A stretch of 64,000 nucleotides of DNA from Staphylococcus delphini (GCF_900636325.1 NZ_LR134263.1:1550001-1614000), one strand, 5' to 3'; counted from the first letter of the stretch, positions 48,650-59,481 are shown. Numbers and translations are program-made. Notes: generated from the letters alone by a model not told the origin.

Positions 48650-49816
48650 TTACTGACTGTCGCGCTGGTCTTTCGCTGTAGTTAAACGCGCTTTTAAATC
48701 TGATTCTAACGCAAGCAAATCTTTCTCAGCCTGCTGACGCTTTTCACGGCCTTCTTGTTGAATTTGCAATGTTTCTTCAATCGTTTGAATAATATTATCT
48801 TGTGTCGTCTTCAATGTTTCGATATCAACAATACCGCGCTCATTTTCTTCTGCAGTGACACGCGCATTTTGACGCAACATTTCAGAATTACGTAATAAAA
48901 TTTCATTCGTCGTATCTGTTACTTGCTTTTGTGCTGTCGCTGCCTTTTGTTGACGCTGCAGTGTTAACGCAATCGCCATTTGATTTTTCCACAATGGAAT
49001 ACTTGTTAAAATCGAACTTTGTATTTTTTCTGCTAATGCTTGGTTGACATTTTGAATCATTCGGATTTGGGGCGCTGATTGTAATGATATTTGGCGTGAT
49101 AATTTCAAGTCATAAATTCGCTTTTCAAGACGGTCGACAAACTGTTCCATATCCGCAACATCTTGCACTGCCATTTGGTCATCAGCATCTTTCACTCGTT
49201 GACGCATCTCTGGCAACACCTGTTGTTCAATTTCCTTTTTCTTTTGTTCGGCCGCTGCAATATAAAGATTCAAAACATCAAAATAGTCTTTATTTTGTTG
49301 ATACAAGCCGTCCAACAGTTGAATATCTTTCATTAACAATCCTTTATTCTTATCTAGCTCTATCGAAATACGATCGACTTGTGCGCTTACAGATTGCATA
49401 CGTGAAAAAAGTTGCTGCATCGAATTTTTTGAGCGTTTGAACAATTTTTTGAGGAAATTGTCATTTTGTTGCGATAGCTCATCTGGATTCACTTCTTTTA
49501 ACTTTTTCATCAACTGTTCCAAAGTCTCGCCAATCGGACCCACATCTTTCGACTGAATTTCATCTAACATTTGATGCGAAAAATGAGAAAGATGTGTTTG
49601 TGCATTTGAACCGAATTTCAATAAACTATCATGATTTAACGGTTCGATTTGCTCTGCTAAACTTTGAATTTTTTGACGGTCTTGGTCGTTAAAATGTTCG
49701 TTTAGCGCTTTTGTTTCTACTTCCGTCACTGCTCCTGTTTTTGGATGATCAAAATCATTAAAATAGGCATCTAATGGATGTGTACTAGTTTCATTCGCGA
49801 GATCATTTGACATCAT
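48650..49816 (-). CDS. telA: TelA-family toxic anion resistance protein
   Basis: A 388-residue soluble, highly helical protein with long coiled-coil segments and the family core (TSIPLWKNQMAIALTLQRQQKA near residue 273, then EILLRNSEMLRQNA). The family is named for tellurite resistance, but in Gram-positive bacteria it is linked to envelope stress and antibiotic tolerance. It overlaps xpaC by 4 bases, the usual partner. The biochemical activity is unknown. Confidence 0.85.
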   Translation of the reverse strand: MMSNDLANETSTHPLDAYFNDFDHPKTGAVTEVETKALNEHFNDQDRQKIQSLAEQIEPLNHDSLLKFGSNAQTHLSHFSHQMLDEIQSKDVGPIGETLEQLMKKLKEVNPDELSQQNDNFLKKLFKRSKNSMQQLFSRMQSVSAQVDRISIELDKNKGLLMKDIQLLDGLYQQNKDYFDVLNLYIAAAEQKKKEIEQQVLPEMRQRVKDADDQMAVQDVADMEQFVDRLEKRIYDLKLSRQISLQSAPQIRMIQNVNQALAEKIQSSILTSIPLWKNQMAIALTLQRQQKAATAQKQVTDTTNEILLRNSEMLRQNARVTAEENERGIVDIETLKTTQDNIIQTIEETLQIQQEGREKRQQAEKDLLALESDLKARLTTAKDQRDSQ

Positions 49817-50457
49817 GAATCATTCTCCATTTCTTTAACATTTCTTCGTTGGTATATTTCATTGAGTCGCATTTCAGTATCCAACTGCTCATAATCTTGC
49901 GCATTAATTTGCTTTAAATCTGCAATGAGTGTCCGCTTCACTTCTTCTAAAGTAATCCGTGTTTGCTGTAGCATTTGTCGCTCGTTGTCTGCTTTAAGTG
50001 GCATTTTAGCAAGCCGCGTATAACTTTCAATTAGGTTTAACGCATTATCGATATGCGAATAATAAAAGCTTTCAATATTAAAAAACTGAAAAGGTCGTTG
50101 TTTAATGGCTGAATTAATTGTACGCGATAATCGGTAAATATCATTCACTAATTTAAAATCTTGTATCGATCTAACTTTAATAAACGACTTTAAAATACGC
50201 TTGTTTTTGCTTTGAACTAAGTTAATTTGATGCATAATATAGTGATAATCTTTACGTGTCAAATTCATTTCTTTCAAATAGGCACGTGACGTCAAACGCT
50301 GTGTAGGGACATAACCGACTACAAAACCTGCGATGCCGATGACAAAATCTATTAAAAATGTAAAATCTAAAATGACACTTGTAAAAAAGGCGATAACTGC
50401 AACAGGCACGCCAACTACGGCACCCCAAACCCTCGATAATAAATATCTCATATTCAT
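49813..50457 (-). CDS. xpaC: XpaC-like membrane protein
   Basis: A 214-residue protein with two closely spaced N-terminal hydrophobic segments (about 5-30 and 34-50) and a helical cytoplasmic part (KDYHYIMHQINLVQSKNKRI, then NIESFYYSHIDNALNLIESY). The family is named after 5-bromo-4-chloroindolyl phosphate hydrolysis, an indirect phenotype. No phosphatase motif is visible. It is the first gene of the xpaC-telA pair, and is likely the membrane anchor of a complex with TelA. It lies 6 bases after acyP. Confidence 0.8.
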   Translation of the reverse strand: MNMRYLLSRVWGAVVGVPVAVIAFFTSVILDFTFLIDFVIGIAGFVVGYVPTQRLTSRAYLKEMNLTRKDYHYIMHQINLVQSKNKRILKSFIKVRSIQDFKLVNDIYRLSRTINSAIKQRPFQFFNIESFYYSHIDNALNLIESYTRLAKMPLKADNERQMLQQTRITLEEVKRTLIADLKQINAQDYEQLDTEMRLNEIYQRRNVKEMENDS

Positions 50458-50463
50458 CTTCCT

Positions 50464-50736
50464 TTATGAAATCGCTCTAAAGTTTTGATATTGCTCGTTA
50501 ATTTCAAGTTCATCTATTGTATAAGTATCGACACGTGAAACAGGGGAAGCGCCATTAATGACTGCTTGTGTGAAGGATTCAAGTGACGTATCATCACCTT
50601 GTGCGTGCACTTCTACATAATCCTCAATATTCTTCACTGTACCTTTGATTTGGTACTTCAAAGCTAAGCGTTCAGTAAAATAACGAAATCCAACCCCTTG
50701 AACACGTCCGTATACTCGGATTAAATAATGTTTCAT
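50464..50736 (-). CDS. acyP: Acylphosphatase
   Basis: A 90-residue enzyme hydrolysing acyl phosphates. The signature GRVQGVGFRYFT near residues 11-22 includes the phosphate-binding loop and catalytic Arg, and the catalytic Asn lies in GTVKNIEDYVEVHAQG near 37. I start at 50736 (ATG, 8-10 bases after GGAGGGG). The in-frame GTG at 50745 sits on the binding site. It appears to lead the acyP-xpaC-telA transcript. Confidence 0.93.
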   Translation of the reverse strand: MKHYLIRVYGRVQGVGFRYFTERLALKYQIKGTVKNIEDYVEVHAQGDDTSLESFTQAVINGASPVSRVDTYTIDELEINEQYQNFRAIS

Positions 50737-50894
50737 ACATTTCACCCCTCCACTTAATTATAAGTATTTTCAGTGCAAAAGACTAATATTTAAGTTTCAT
50801 ATCACTTATTTCTAGGTCTTTTAGCTTGCTTTTTAAATTTAAAGATACTATCTTCTTTAGTAAGACTTTTTTTACATATGGGGGGACGTTAGTT

Positions 50895-51203
50895 ATGTGG
50901 GAAGTTGCTAAGATTCGTGCAGACTATGAAGGTTGGTGGTTATTCGATGATTGGCCAGAACACATCATTGATTCGCAAAAATTTGAGACCTTTGAAGCGT
51001 TTGAACAAGCGTATCAACGCATGATTCAACAAGCCAAAACAGATTATGACAATTTTATTGTTGGCAAACATAACATTTATGCATTTTATAATAATTGTGA
51101 TTTAAACTTTTGTGAAGATTGTGATGAAGATTTACAGATTTTTTATAGCTTCATTACTTTAAAAAACGAAAAAATATATTTGAATTTGCCAATTATAGAC
51201 TAA
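50895..51203 (+). CDS. DUF1033 family protein
   Basis: A 102-residue acidic protein starting MWEVAKIRADYEGWWLFDDWPE, the hallmark of DUF1033, with a Cys-containing stretch CDLNFCEDCDEDLQIFY near residue 68. GGGGGGA is 8 bases before the ATG. The Cys/Asp cluster suggests metal or nucleic acid binding, but no function is known. It lies upstream of cspA, as in S. aureus. Confidence 0.8.
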   Translation: MWEVAKIRADYEGWWLFDDWPEHIIDSQKFETFEAFEQAYQRMIQQAKTDYDNFIVGKHNIYAFYNNCDLNFCEDCDEDLQIFYSFITLKNEKIYLNLPIID

Positions 51204-51225
51204 TCAATAAATTTTAAATTCTATA

Positions 51226-51254
51226 TTGCAAATATTGTCACATTACCTTATAAT
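51226..51254 (+). promoter_or_regulatory. Promoter of cspA
   Basis: -35 TTGCAA at 51226-51231, a 17-base spacer and -10 TATAAT at 51249-51254. It predicts a leader of about 135 bases before the cspA ATG. Confidence 0.75.
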
Positions 51255-51277
51255 AGGGGTAAGCAATGGCATTATTC

Positions 51278-51366
51278 CATATTGCAAAGAATATTTTTCA
51301 GTTTTTATTTATCGAAAGTATAAAGAATGAATCAGTATTTTTTGTAATATGCGAATAGCGCATATT
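51278..51366 (+). promoter_or_regulatory. Alternative-pairing 5' leader of cspA
   Basis: Bases 51278-51293 can pair with 51336-51351 over 16 positions, including two G-T pairs. Bases 51346-51353 can instead pair with 51359-51366 (8 perfect pairs, 5-base loop). The two stems share 51346-51351 and exclude each other, so the leader could switch with temperature or CspA binding. Confidence 0.55.
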
Positions 51367-51395
51367 GAATTTTAGTCTTGGAGGTTTCACAGATT

Positions 51396-51596
51396 ATGAA
51401 ACAAGGTACAGTAAAATGGTTTAACGCTGAAAAAGGTTTTGGTTTTATCGAAGTAGAAGGAGAAAACGATGTATTCGTACACTTCTCTGCAATCAACCAA
51501 GAAGGTTACAAATCATTAGATGAAGGTCAATCAGTTGAATTTGAAGTAGTTGAAGGCGACCGCGGTCCTCAAGCTGCAAACGTTGTTAAACTATAA
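51396..51596 (+). CDS. cspA: Cold shock protein CspA
   Basis: A 66-residue OB-fold RNA/DNA chaperone. RNP1 (KGFGFIEV near residue 13) and RNP2 (VFVHFSAI near 26) carry the exposed aromatics that stack on nucleic acid bases. It destabilises RNA structure and antiterminates at low temperature. The ATG at 51396 follows GGAGG with an 11-base gap, somewhat long. The 135-base leader with exclusive hairpins resembles the regulated leader of S. aureus cspA. Confidence 0.95.
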   Translation: MKQGTVKWFNAEKGFGFIEVEGENDVFVHFSAINQEGYKSLDEGQSVEFEVVEGDRGPQAANVVKL

Positions 51597-51621
51597 TAAA
51601 TAGATGCAATATTGACTTAGA

Positions 51622-51654
51622 AAAAAGCAGTGAAGTTCGCTTCGCTGTTTTTTT
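51622..51654 (+). terminator. Terminator of cspA
   Basis: CAGTGAAG pairs with CTTCGCTG around a TTCG tetraloop, one G-T pair, followed by T7. Confidence 0.85.
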
Positions 51655-51686
51655 GTTTTTATAAATGTTTTTATCCTGTTATCAGA

Positions 51687-51782
51687 ATGCTTCTTATTGA
51701 ACCGATTGATCCGCCAGAAGGTTTTTCAGAATTAACAGATGAAGCGTTTGAATATTTAGTATTCGGAATTAAACCTAAATAA
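51687..51782 (+). CDS. Possible 31-residue peptide or gene remnant
   Basis: The frame reads MLLIEPIDPPEGFSELTDEA and continues to a stop at 51780-51782, acidic and protein-like in composition. No ribosome binding site precedes the ATG, and the frame stays open upstream into the cspA terminator, as expected for the 3' part of an older gene. A good terminator immediately follows. It may be a remnant or a small protein read from an upstream start. Confidence 0.35.
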   Translation: MLLIEPIDPPEGFSELTDEAFEYLVFGIKPK

Positions 51783-51818
51783 GCACCTAACCGATAAAAA
51801 GGTGAGGTGCTCTTTTTT
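51782..51818 (+). terminator. Terminator after the small frame
   Basis: AGCACCT pairs with AGGTGCT, extended by ACC/GGT, then T6. Between it and the lysA stop at 51897 nothing is recognised. Confidence 0.8.
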
Positions 51819-51896
51819 ATCATTACATTAAATCAACATGTCAAAAGTATCTATCTAACGAAGCAAACATTCATTGCCTCATACCATGAATTGTGC

Positions 51897-53162
51897 TTAT
51901 TTCACATCATTAATAATCAATTGACGTAACGATTGACGTTTCACGACTTCTCTTGCTTTACCATTTTTCACAAAGAAGACGCTTGGTTTCTGCATTTGGT
52001 TATAATTTGAAGCCATACTATAGTGATACGCACCTGTCGTTAGTATTGCTAAATAATCGCCTCGTTTTACACTAGAAGGTAATTGTGCTTCATGAATAAT
52101 AATATCGCCTGATTCACACAGTTTTCCTGCAATGGTAACTGTTTCATCAGGTGTTTCATTACGATTAATCAATAAAGCCTGATATTTCGCGTCGTATAAA
52201 GCTGTGCGGATGTGATCACTCATTCCGCCATCGATAGACACATACTTATTGACACCAGGAATGTCTTTGATTGTGCCAACTTCATATAGCGTTACACCCG
52301 CTTCCGCAACGATAGAACGTCCTGGTTCAATACTCAATGTCGGAATAGGGTATTTTAACTGCTGACACTCTGCTTTAATCGCTTGTACAATCTCTGTAAT
52401 ACTTGCTTCAATGTCGAATGATTGGTCAGCCTCAACGTATTGCGCACTAAAGCCACCACCTAAATTGAGTAAATCGATCGCAATTGCATGTTCGTCGAGC
52501 CAATTCAGCACCATTTTAGCCGTTTCAATCATTCCCGTTGTTTCTTCAATTTGCGAACCGATATGGAAATGAATGCCTTTCAACACGATATTATGAGTGT
52601 TACGGATTTTTTCAACTGCTTCTAAAGCGAGCCCATGTTTTAAAGAAAGACCGAATTTACTTTTCTCTTGTCCGGTTTGGATAAATTCATGCGTATGTGC
52701 TTCAACACCTGGATTCACACGCAACAGTACATCTACAGGTTTTGTCGCATACTGTTCGATGAGGTCAATTTCATCTAATGCATCAACAACGAAATAGCCG
52801 ATACCACTTTCAAGGGCATAACGAATTTCATGTTTCGTTTTATTGTTGCCATGAAAATGAATGCGTTGTGGATCAAAGCCTGCTTCTAATGCTGTGTAAA
52901 GCTCTCCCTCTGATACGACGTCTAATTCGAAATCTTCCTCAGCCGCAAGTTTAACCATTTGAAGACATGTAAATGCTTTTGAGGCATAAGATAACACATA
53001 GCCGATATCGTTTTGTTGAAAAGCACTGTGATAACGTCTCATTTGTTGACGAATTTGATCTTCATCATACACAATTGTCGGCGTACCGAAACTTTGTGCT
53101 AACGTTTTTAAACTTGTTCCTCCCAATGTTAATTCACCATTTTGATTGTAACTAACTGTCAT
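51897..53162 (-). CDS. lysA: Diaminopimelate decarboxylase
   Basis: The last step of lysine synthesis, decarboxylating meso-DAP with pyridoxal phosphate. The 421-residue fold-type III enzyme has the PLP-binding Lys in VLSYASKAFTC near residue 62, the HFHIGSQIEETT segment near residue 196, GGGFSAQYVE near 236, SIEPGRSIVAEAG near 281 and the active-site Cys in CESGDIIIHE near 349. It directly abuts alr2, with no gap, at the end of the dap operon. Confidence 0.95.
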   Translation of the reverse strand: MTVSYNQNGELTLGGTSLKTLAQSFGTPTIVYDEDQIRQQMRRYHSAFQQNDIGYVLSYASKAFTCLQMVKLAAEEDFELDVVSEGELYTALEAGFDPQRIHFHGNNKTKHEIRYALESGIGYFVVDALDEIDLIEQYATKPVDVLLRVNPGVEAHTHEFIQTGQEKSKFGLSLKHGLALEAVEKIRNTHNIVLKGIHFHIGSQIEETTGMIETAKMVLNWLDEHAIAIDLLNLGGGFSAQYVEADQSFDIEASITEIVQAIKAECQQLKYPIPTLSIEPGRSIVAEAGVTLYEVGTIKDIPGVNKYVSIDGGMSDHIRTALYDAKYQALLINRNETPDETVTIAGKLCESGDIIIHEAQLPSSVKRGDYLAILTTGAYHYSMASNYNQMQKPSVFFVKNGKAREVVKRQSLRQLIINDVK

Positions 53163-54239
53163 TTAAACATACTCCTTTATTAACGAATTCAAATTTAATG
53201 CACTGAGTTGTTCAGAATTAGCGCCAACACCTTTAAACGTGTAGTCATCAATACGCAAATCTGAACTATATAAAATAACGCTATCTTTCGCTGATACTGT
53301 GTCATCTACTTCCACAAACATATGACTCATCATGAGCGCACGAATCGGATAACGGTTGCCATTAATCGAGACATCATGTTGCGCTCTTGTCCGTAAAATG
53401 CCATCTCCATATCCGACATCTACAACCGCTAAACGTGTATGCGGCTGATCTACGGTATAAGCAAAACTGTACCCACAATGATCGCCTTGTTGGACATTTC
53501 GCACTTGAACCACATTGGCTTTTACGGTCAATGCTTGTGTAATGCGATCAACTGACAGACTCGAGTAGGGACGCGAACCATATAGCGCAATACCGATACG
53601 TGCATGTGTATGATGATTAAATAGACGTTGGCCTTCTCTATAATAACTGGCACTATTTTGAGCATGAATGAGGTCGAAATGATACCCTCGTTGTTGCACG
53701 AGTGTCTCCACAATAGCCAACCATGCCTCACGTTCTTGTTCATACATGTCGACATCAAATTCATCCGCATAACCGAAATGCGTCCACAAACCAGTAATTT
53801 CCATTTTAGGTGCCGGATTCTGCTCGTGATCGGCTAAAACGGCGAGCAATTCTTCTGTTGTTTTAAAGCCAGAACGATGGAGTAGATTTTCATATTCCAA
53901 ATGCACTTTCACACCCGCTAAAGCTGCTTTATGTGTATGATAAAACGCTAAAGAAGGTAACGTCATATGGATATCATTTGCTCTCAAACGGTCAAATTCA
54001 TCTGTCGCATTCATTAAAAATATCGTTGCGTCTGGCGCCAGCTCTCGAATACGCACCGCTTCAACTAACGATGTCGTACTGAACGTATCAATACCTGCTT
54101 GTTGAAACGTTTGTACGGCAAAATCCAAGCCGTAATTGTACGCATTATTTTTCACAACCGCCATCACAGATTGATTTTGCGTTACTTGTTTCACATTTTG
54201 AAGAAATTGGGCTGAATCGACTTGCCATAATGCTGTCAT
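53163..54239 (-). CDS. alr2: Alanine racemase-like protein (Alr2)
   Basis: A PLP-dependent racemase of 358 residues. The PLP-binding Lys is in [12 protein letters not shown] near residue 30, [10 protein letters not shown] lies near 192, [11 protein letters not shown] near 210, and the C-terminal domain holds [12 protein letters not shown]. It is slightly shorter than housekeeping Alr. Its position between dapL and lysA is conserved in staphylococci, and a role in DAP rather than alanine metabolism is an open inference. It overlaps dapL by 4 bases. Confidence 0.88.
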   Translation of the reverse strand: MTALWQVDSAQFLQNVKQVTQNQSVMAVVKNNAYNYGLDFAVQTFQQAGIDTFSTTSLVEAVRIRELAPDATIFLMNATDEFDRLRANDIHMTLPSLAFYHTHKAALAGVKVHLEYENLLHRSGFKTTEELLAVLADHEQNPAPKMEITGLWTHFGYADEFDVDMYEQEREAWLAIVETLVQQRGYHFDLIHAQNSASYYREGQRLFNHHTHARIGIALYGSRPYSSLSVDRITQALTVKANVVQVRNVQQGDHCGYSFAYTVDQPHTRLAVVDVGYGDGILRTRAQHDVSINGNRYPIRALMMSHMFVEVDDTVSAKDSVILYSSDLRIDDYTFKGVGANSEQLSALNLNSLIKEYV

Positions 54240-55390
54240 GCTTCCACCTCGTTGTAGTTCATTAACAATCGTTCATAATAATCTGCAATACGAATCAACA
54301 TGCGTTCATCAAAGTTTAAATGCGGTGTATGCAAACCTGTCACGAACTGCTTTTCTTCGTTACGTGTCCCGACAAAGACGAAATATGCCGGTGCGATTCG
54401 ACCATAAAAACTGAAGTCTTCACCAAATAAATAGGGCAGTTCATTTTCGATTACATTAAGCTGATTGTATTCGAGACTTTCGACGACATATTTTTTCAAT
54501 GCAGGATCATTCATAGTCGGTGGATAACCTTCCGCAAAACGCACGTCACATTTCACGCCGAATAACAATTCTGCACTGTCACTAATTTTTTGCATTTGTC
54601 CTTGAATAATACTTAAGTCATCCATATCATACGTACGAATCGTGCCTTCTAAGTAGCCATTGCTCGGAACGGTATTAATTGCTTCTCCCGCATGAAAATG
54701 ACCGATATGAACGATATTTCGTTGCAATCCATTCAAATGATACTGTTGAATTTGAGACAATTGCGCCATAATATGTTGTAACGCTTCTCCGGCAGATTTA
54801 CCTTGTTCTTTGTTGGCAACATGACTCGATTCACCTTCAATAAAAAAGCGAAATTCTGTCGCACTTGCCGTAATTTCATTATCACGAATGACGACTGAAC
54901 CTTCTTCAACAAAAGGCATGACGTGAACACCATAGATTGCTTTAATGTTATATGATGCAAATGCGTTGGCTTTAATTAATAAATTCGCGCCACCACCGGA
55001 TTCTTCGGCAGGTTGAAAAATGAATAACACATTATGTGGCAACTCACCTTTATCATATAGCGCTTTACAACGTTGTGCAAATAGCATGAGCGCTGTGGTA
55101 TGACCATCATGGCCACAAGCATGCATGCGATCATCTACTGTACTGCGATAATCGACATCATTTTGTTCATGAATCGGTAGGGCATCGATATCTGCTCTAA
55201 AAGCGATGGTTTCATCACTTTGGCCTTTTAAAAAACCGATAATCCCTGTTTCAAGAGGGCGTTCATATGGAATATCTAATGACTCTAAAAAATGTTGTAA
55301 GTATTGTGTTGTTTCGTGTTCTTGAAGACTCAGCTCGGGATGTTGATGAAGATATCGACGATGCTGCGTGACAAATTCAAGTTCATTCAT
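54236..55390 (-). CDS. dapL: M20 amidohydrolase, probable N-acetyl-diaminopimelate deacetylase
   Basis: A 384-residue zinc amidohydrolase. The metal-binding motif [17 protein letters not shown] lies near residues 92-108, and the catalytic Glu in [11 protein letters not shown] near 133. A lid domain ([21 protein letters not shown]) and the C-terminal [12 protein letters not shown] follow. It is homologous to hippurate hydrolases, but its operon with dapD-dapB-dapA points to the acetylated DAP pathway. The 143-base gap before it contains an internal terminator. Confidence 0.85.
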   Translation of the reverse strand: MNELEFVTQHRRYLHQHPELSLQEHETTQYLQHFLESLDIPYERPLETGIIGFLKGQSDETIAFRADIDALPIHEQNDVDYRSTVDDRMHACGHDGHTTALMLFAQRCKALYDKGELPHNVLFIFQPAEESGGGANLLIKANAFASYNIKAIYGVHVMPFVEEGSVVIRDNEITASATEFRFFIEGESSHVANKEQGKSAGEALQHIMAQLSQIQQYHLNGLQRNIVHIGHFHAGEAINTVPSNGYLEGTIRTYDMDDLSIIQGQMQKISDSAELLFGVKCDVRFAEGYPPTMNDPALKKYVVESLEYNQLNVIENELPYLFGEDFSFYGRIAPAYFVFVGTRNEEKQFVTGLHTPHLNFDERMLIRIADYYERLLMNYNEVEA

Positions 55391-55412
55391 ATGCTTTCAC
55401 TCCCATCATTAT

Positions 55413-55457
55413 GTATAAAAAGAGAAGAGGATGGGATAACTTAATGTCCCAGTCCTC
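55413..55457 (-). terminator. Terminator inside the dap operon, before dapL
   Basis: On the minus strand GAGGACTGGGAC pairs with the TCCCATCCTC side, followed by TCTTCTCTTTTT. It separates asd-dapA-dapB-dapD from dapL-alr2-lysA. A second stem, GCGC-based, lies at 55492-55526 just after the dapD stop. Confidence 0.75.
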
Positions 55458-55533
55458 ATAAAAAGTAGCGTTATGTTTATCATCGCTGGAACAGGGCGCC
55501 GATATGAGATATGATAGCGCGCCTGTGGATGTA

Positions 55534-56253
55534 TTACTGATCTAACTGACGTAACGCTGCGACAATTTCACGTTTTGAATCTTCTACTTCATGCGCTTGT
55601 TTGATCACTTTCGCCGGTGTCCCTGCAACAACAGCACCTGCTGGTACATCTTGCGTTACAATGGCACCCGCAGCAACAATCGCACCTTCACCAACACGTA
55701 CGCCTTCAAGAATAACAGCATTCGCTCCAATTAACACGTTATCCTCAATCACTACAGGAGAGGCACTTGGGGGTTCAATTACACCTGCTAATACTGCACC
55801 AGCACCAACGTGGACATTTTTACCGGTAGTTGCACGACCACCTAATGTTGCATTCATATCAATCATCGTTCCTTCACCCACGATGGCACCAATATTAATC
55901 GTTGCACCCATCATCACGACAGCGCCATCACCAATTACGGCATGTTCACGAATAAATGCGCCTGGTTCGATTCGTGCATTCGTATTGATTAAATCTTTCA
56001 ATGGAATGGCCGAATTACGTCGGTCCATTTCAATTTCTAAGTCTTCAATTCGCATTTGATTTTCTTCATAAAATGCGTGCCAATCTGATGCTTCACAAAA
56101 AATGACTTTTGAATTTTCTGAACCGAATACTTTAAATTGATCCGGAAATTGCACGTCACTGAATTCACCGTTGATATAAACTTTAATCGGTGTAGATTTT
56201 TTCGCATCACTAATATATTGGATGATTTCTTCAGCTGTAAAATTTTTAACCAT
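55534..56253 (-). CDS. dapD: Tetrahydrodipicolinate N-acetyltransferase
   Basis: Acetylates tetrahydrodipicolinate using acetyl-CoA. The 239 residues have an N-terminal helical domain and a long left-handed beta-helix of hexapeptide repeats ([21 protein letters not shown], then [16 protein letters not shown]), matching the acetyl-type DapH/DapD of Gram-positives. It is 19 bases after dapB. A separate aminotransferase needed by this route is not in the window. Confidence 0.93.
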   Translation of the reverse strand: MVKNFTAEEIIQYISDAKKSTPIKVYINGEFSDVQFPDQFKVFGSENSKVIFCEASDWHAFYEENQMRIEDLEIEMDRRNSAIPLKDLINTNARIEPGAFIREHAVIGDGAVVMMGATINIGAIVGEGTMIDMNATLGGRATTGKNVHVGAGAVLAGVIEPPSASPVVIEDNVLIGANAVILEGVRVGEGAIVAAGAIVTQDVPAGAVVAGTPAKVIKQAHEVEDSKREIVAALRQLDQ

Positions 56254-56272
56254 AACGTTTTATACGCTCCTT

Positions 56273-57873
<1,601 letters not shown>

Positions 57874-58860
57874 TTATGCTCCTTTCAATTGAAGTACCTG
57901 TTCTAACACTTGGACTGCATTAAGCGCAGCACCTTTTAATAAATTGTCTGAAGTGACCCAAATGTGGAATGTATTGTCTAACGAATCGTCTTTACGAATA
58001 CGTCCGACAAACACTTCATCACGACCTGTTGAATGAATCGCCATTGGATATTCATTTTTGGCTGGGTTATCGACGAGGACAACACGTGCATCTTGTTCAA
58101 AAAGTGCTTGGATGGCTTCCACTGTTGCCGGTTGGTCCAGCGTCACATTCATATGAACACTATGACTATCTTGTACCGGTACACGTACACAAGTTGCTGT
58201 AACATTTAAAGTCGGTTCATTTAAAATCTTTCTAGTTTCATCAATCATTTTTTGTTCTTCTTTTGTATAGCCATCTTCTAAAAAGACATCAATATGTGGT
58301 AATACGTTGTTATAAATTGGATGTGGGTAAGCTTGCGGCGCCACACCTTTTGGACCGTCTTCTAAGTCTTTTTTACCTTTCATACCTGAACCTGACACAG
58401 CTTGATAAGTCGTGTATGCCACGCGTTTTAACCCATATTTTTCTTGCAATGGTTTCAGTGGTACGACCGATTGAATCGTTGAACAGTTTGGGTTAGCAAT
58501 AATGCCTCTTTTAAAAGTAGGGGCATTGACTTCAGGTACGACAAGGTCAACGTCTTCCGTCATGCGCCATTGACTCGAATTATCAATAATAATGGCACCG
58601 TGTGATTCAAACAGTGGGGCAAAATGCGCACTCGTACCGCCACCCGCACTCATTAAGACGTAATCAAAACCACCATCCGTTGCTTCATCTGTCAATTCTT
58701 GTACGATATACGTCTGACCTTGAAACGTGACTTCTTGACCTGCTGAACGTGCCGAAGAAAAAAGCACGAGTTCATCAAAAGCAATACCTTTACGATCAAG
58801 TGTTTCTAAAATTTTAGTTCCTACTAATCCTGTTGCACCTACAACTGCTAATTTTGTCAT
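57874..58860 (-). CDS. asd: Aspartate-semialdehyde dehydrogenase
   Basis: Reduces aspartyl phosphate to the semialdehyde, the branch point to lysine, threonine and methionine. The 328 residues contain the NADP loop VVGATGLVGTKILE near residue 6, the catalytic Cys in IIANPNCSTIQ near 128, and the substrate region TCVRVPVQDSHS near 230. It is the first gene after the lysine riboswitch. In S. aureus an aspartokinase gene (lysC) precedes it, and here none does. GGAGTGAAGTGGA precedes the ATG. Confidence 0.95.
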   Translation of the reverse strand: MTKLAVVGATGLVGTKILETLDRKGIAFDELVLFSSARSAGQEVTFQGQTYIVQELTDEATDGGFDYVLMSAGGGTSAHFAPLFESHGAIIIDNSSQWRMTEDVDLVVPEVNAPTFKRGIIANPNCSTIQSVVPLKPLQEKYGLKRVAYTTYQAVSGSGMKGKKDLEDGPKGVAPQAYPHPIYNNVLPHIDVFLEDGYTKEEQKMIDETRKILNEPTLNVTATCVRVPVQDSHSVHMNVTLDQPATVEAIQALFEQDARVVLVDNPAKNEYPMAIHSTGRDEVFVGRIRKDDSLDNTFHIWVTSDNLLKGAALNAVQVLEQVLQLKGA

Positions 58861-59022
58861 TCCACTTCACTCCATTTTTTTCAATTCACAAAGATTGTAA
58901 TGTTCTTAAAATTTAGATAATAATTGAGCTATTGGTAGTACATTGGGCACTTATGTTGGTCACTAGAGCATTTTTTGAAGAGGGTGAAAGTCACTGTTAT
59001 CAGACCGTTTCAAAAATGATAA

Positions 59023-59053
59023 ATAAAAAACAAGCTCGGCGTGCGAACTTGTT
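59023..59053 (-). terminator. Attenuator terminator of the lysine riboswitch
   Basis: On the minus strand AACAAG-TTCG pairs with CGAG-CTTGTT, followed by T5-6, directly after the aptamer. The 162 bases from here to asd (58861-59022) hold only leader sequence. Confidence 0.85.
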
Positions 59054-59068
59054 AACTCTATATACAAG

Positions 59069-59236
59069 TGATGCACTCCATTATTGTAACAATAATGACA
59101 GATTCTTAGCTCTTAACCAAAGAATCCAACAAACAAGTACCTGCAATACTGTTCGTTTCGGCATCTCACCCTTTCGATATACAATGCTTGCAGACATGAC
59201 TTCAATATATCTACTTATGATCGATGCGCCTCATCA
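59069..59236 (-). promoter_or_regulatory. Lysine riboswitch (L-box)
   Basis: Outer helix P1 is TGATG...GCATCA. The conserved junction blocks are present in order: GAGGCGCATC, AAGTAG, GAAAGGGTGAGATGCCGAA, and GGAGTGCATCA closing P1. A terminator lies just downstream, so lysine should cause premature termination of the dap/lys transcript. Confidence 0.92.
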
Positions 59237-59262
59237 ATAACTATTCAATTATTATGGATACC

Positions 59263-59291
59263 ATTATACATAGAATGTCATCACGTGTAAA
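59263..59291 (-). promoter_or_regulatory. Promoter of the lysine operon
   Basis: On the minus strand -35 TTTACA (59286-59291), a 17-base spacer and -10 TATAAT (59263-59268). The predicted RNA start is about 20 bases before the riboswitch. The stretch 59292-59441 has no gene, only a small inverted repeat AATGCT/AGCATT near 59297-59317. Confidence 0.85.
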
Positions 59292-59441
59292 CAGAAAATG
59301 CTAAAATTTTCAGCATTCTTTTAGGTTCATATGTCGATTTTTTTATAAGCAACGTGTTGTTAAAAGAAGGTGCTAAAAAAACGAGCCACCCAAGTAGACA
59401 TAATAGGGGAGAACTACATATGTATCCGATTCACTCAAAAT

Positions 59442-59474
59442 AAAAAACGAGATGACATGATATCATCCCGTTAA
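59442..59474 (-). terminator. Terminator of the ABC-F gene
   Basis: On the minus strand ACGGGATGA pairs with TCATCTCGT (one G-T pair), followed by T6, 8 bases beyond the stop codon at 59482. Confidence 0.88.
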
Positions 59475-59481
59475 AAAATTT

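Noticed and set aside
58932..59240. 102-codon open frame on the plus strand
   Set aside because: It is antisense to the lysine riboswitch and its attenuator on the minus strand. It has no ribosome binding site and its composition is unlike a protein.
59416..59443. Seven-codon leader peptide (MYPIHSK) on the plus strand
   Set aside because: It has a GGGGA-type binding site but lies in the terminator region of the opposite-strand ABC-F gene, with no downstream gene to regulate until cvfB 1.9 kb away.
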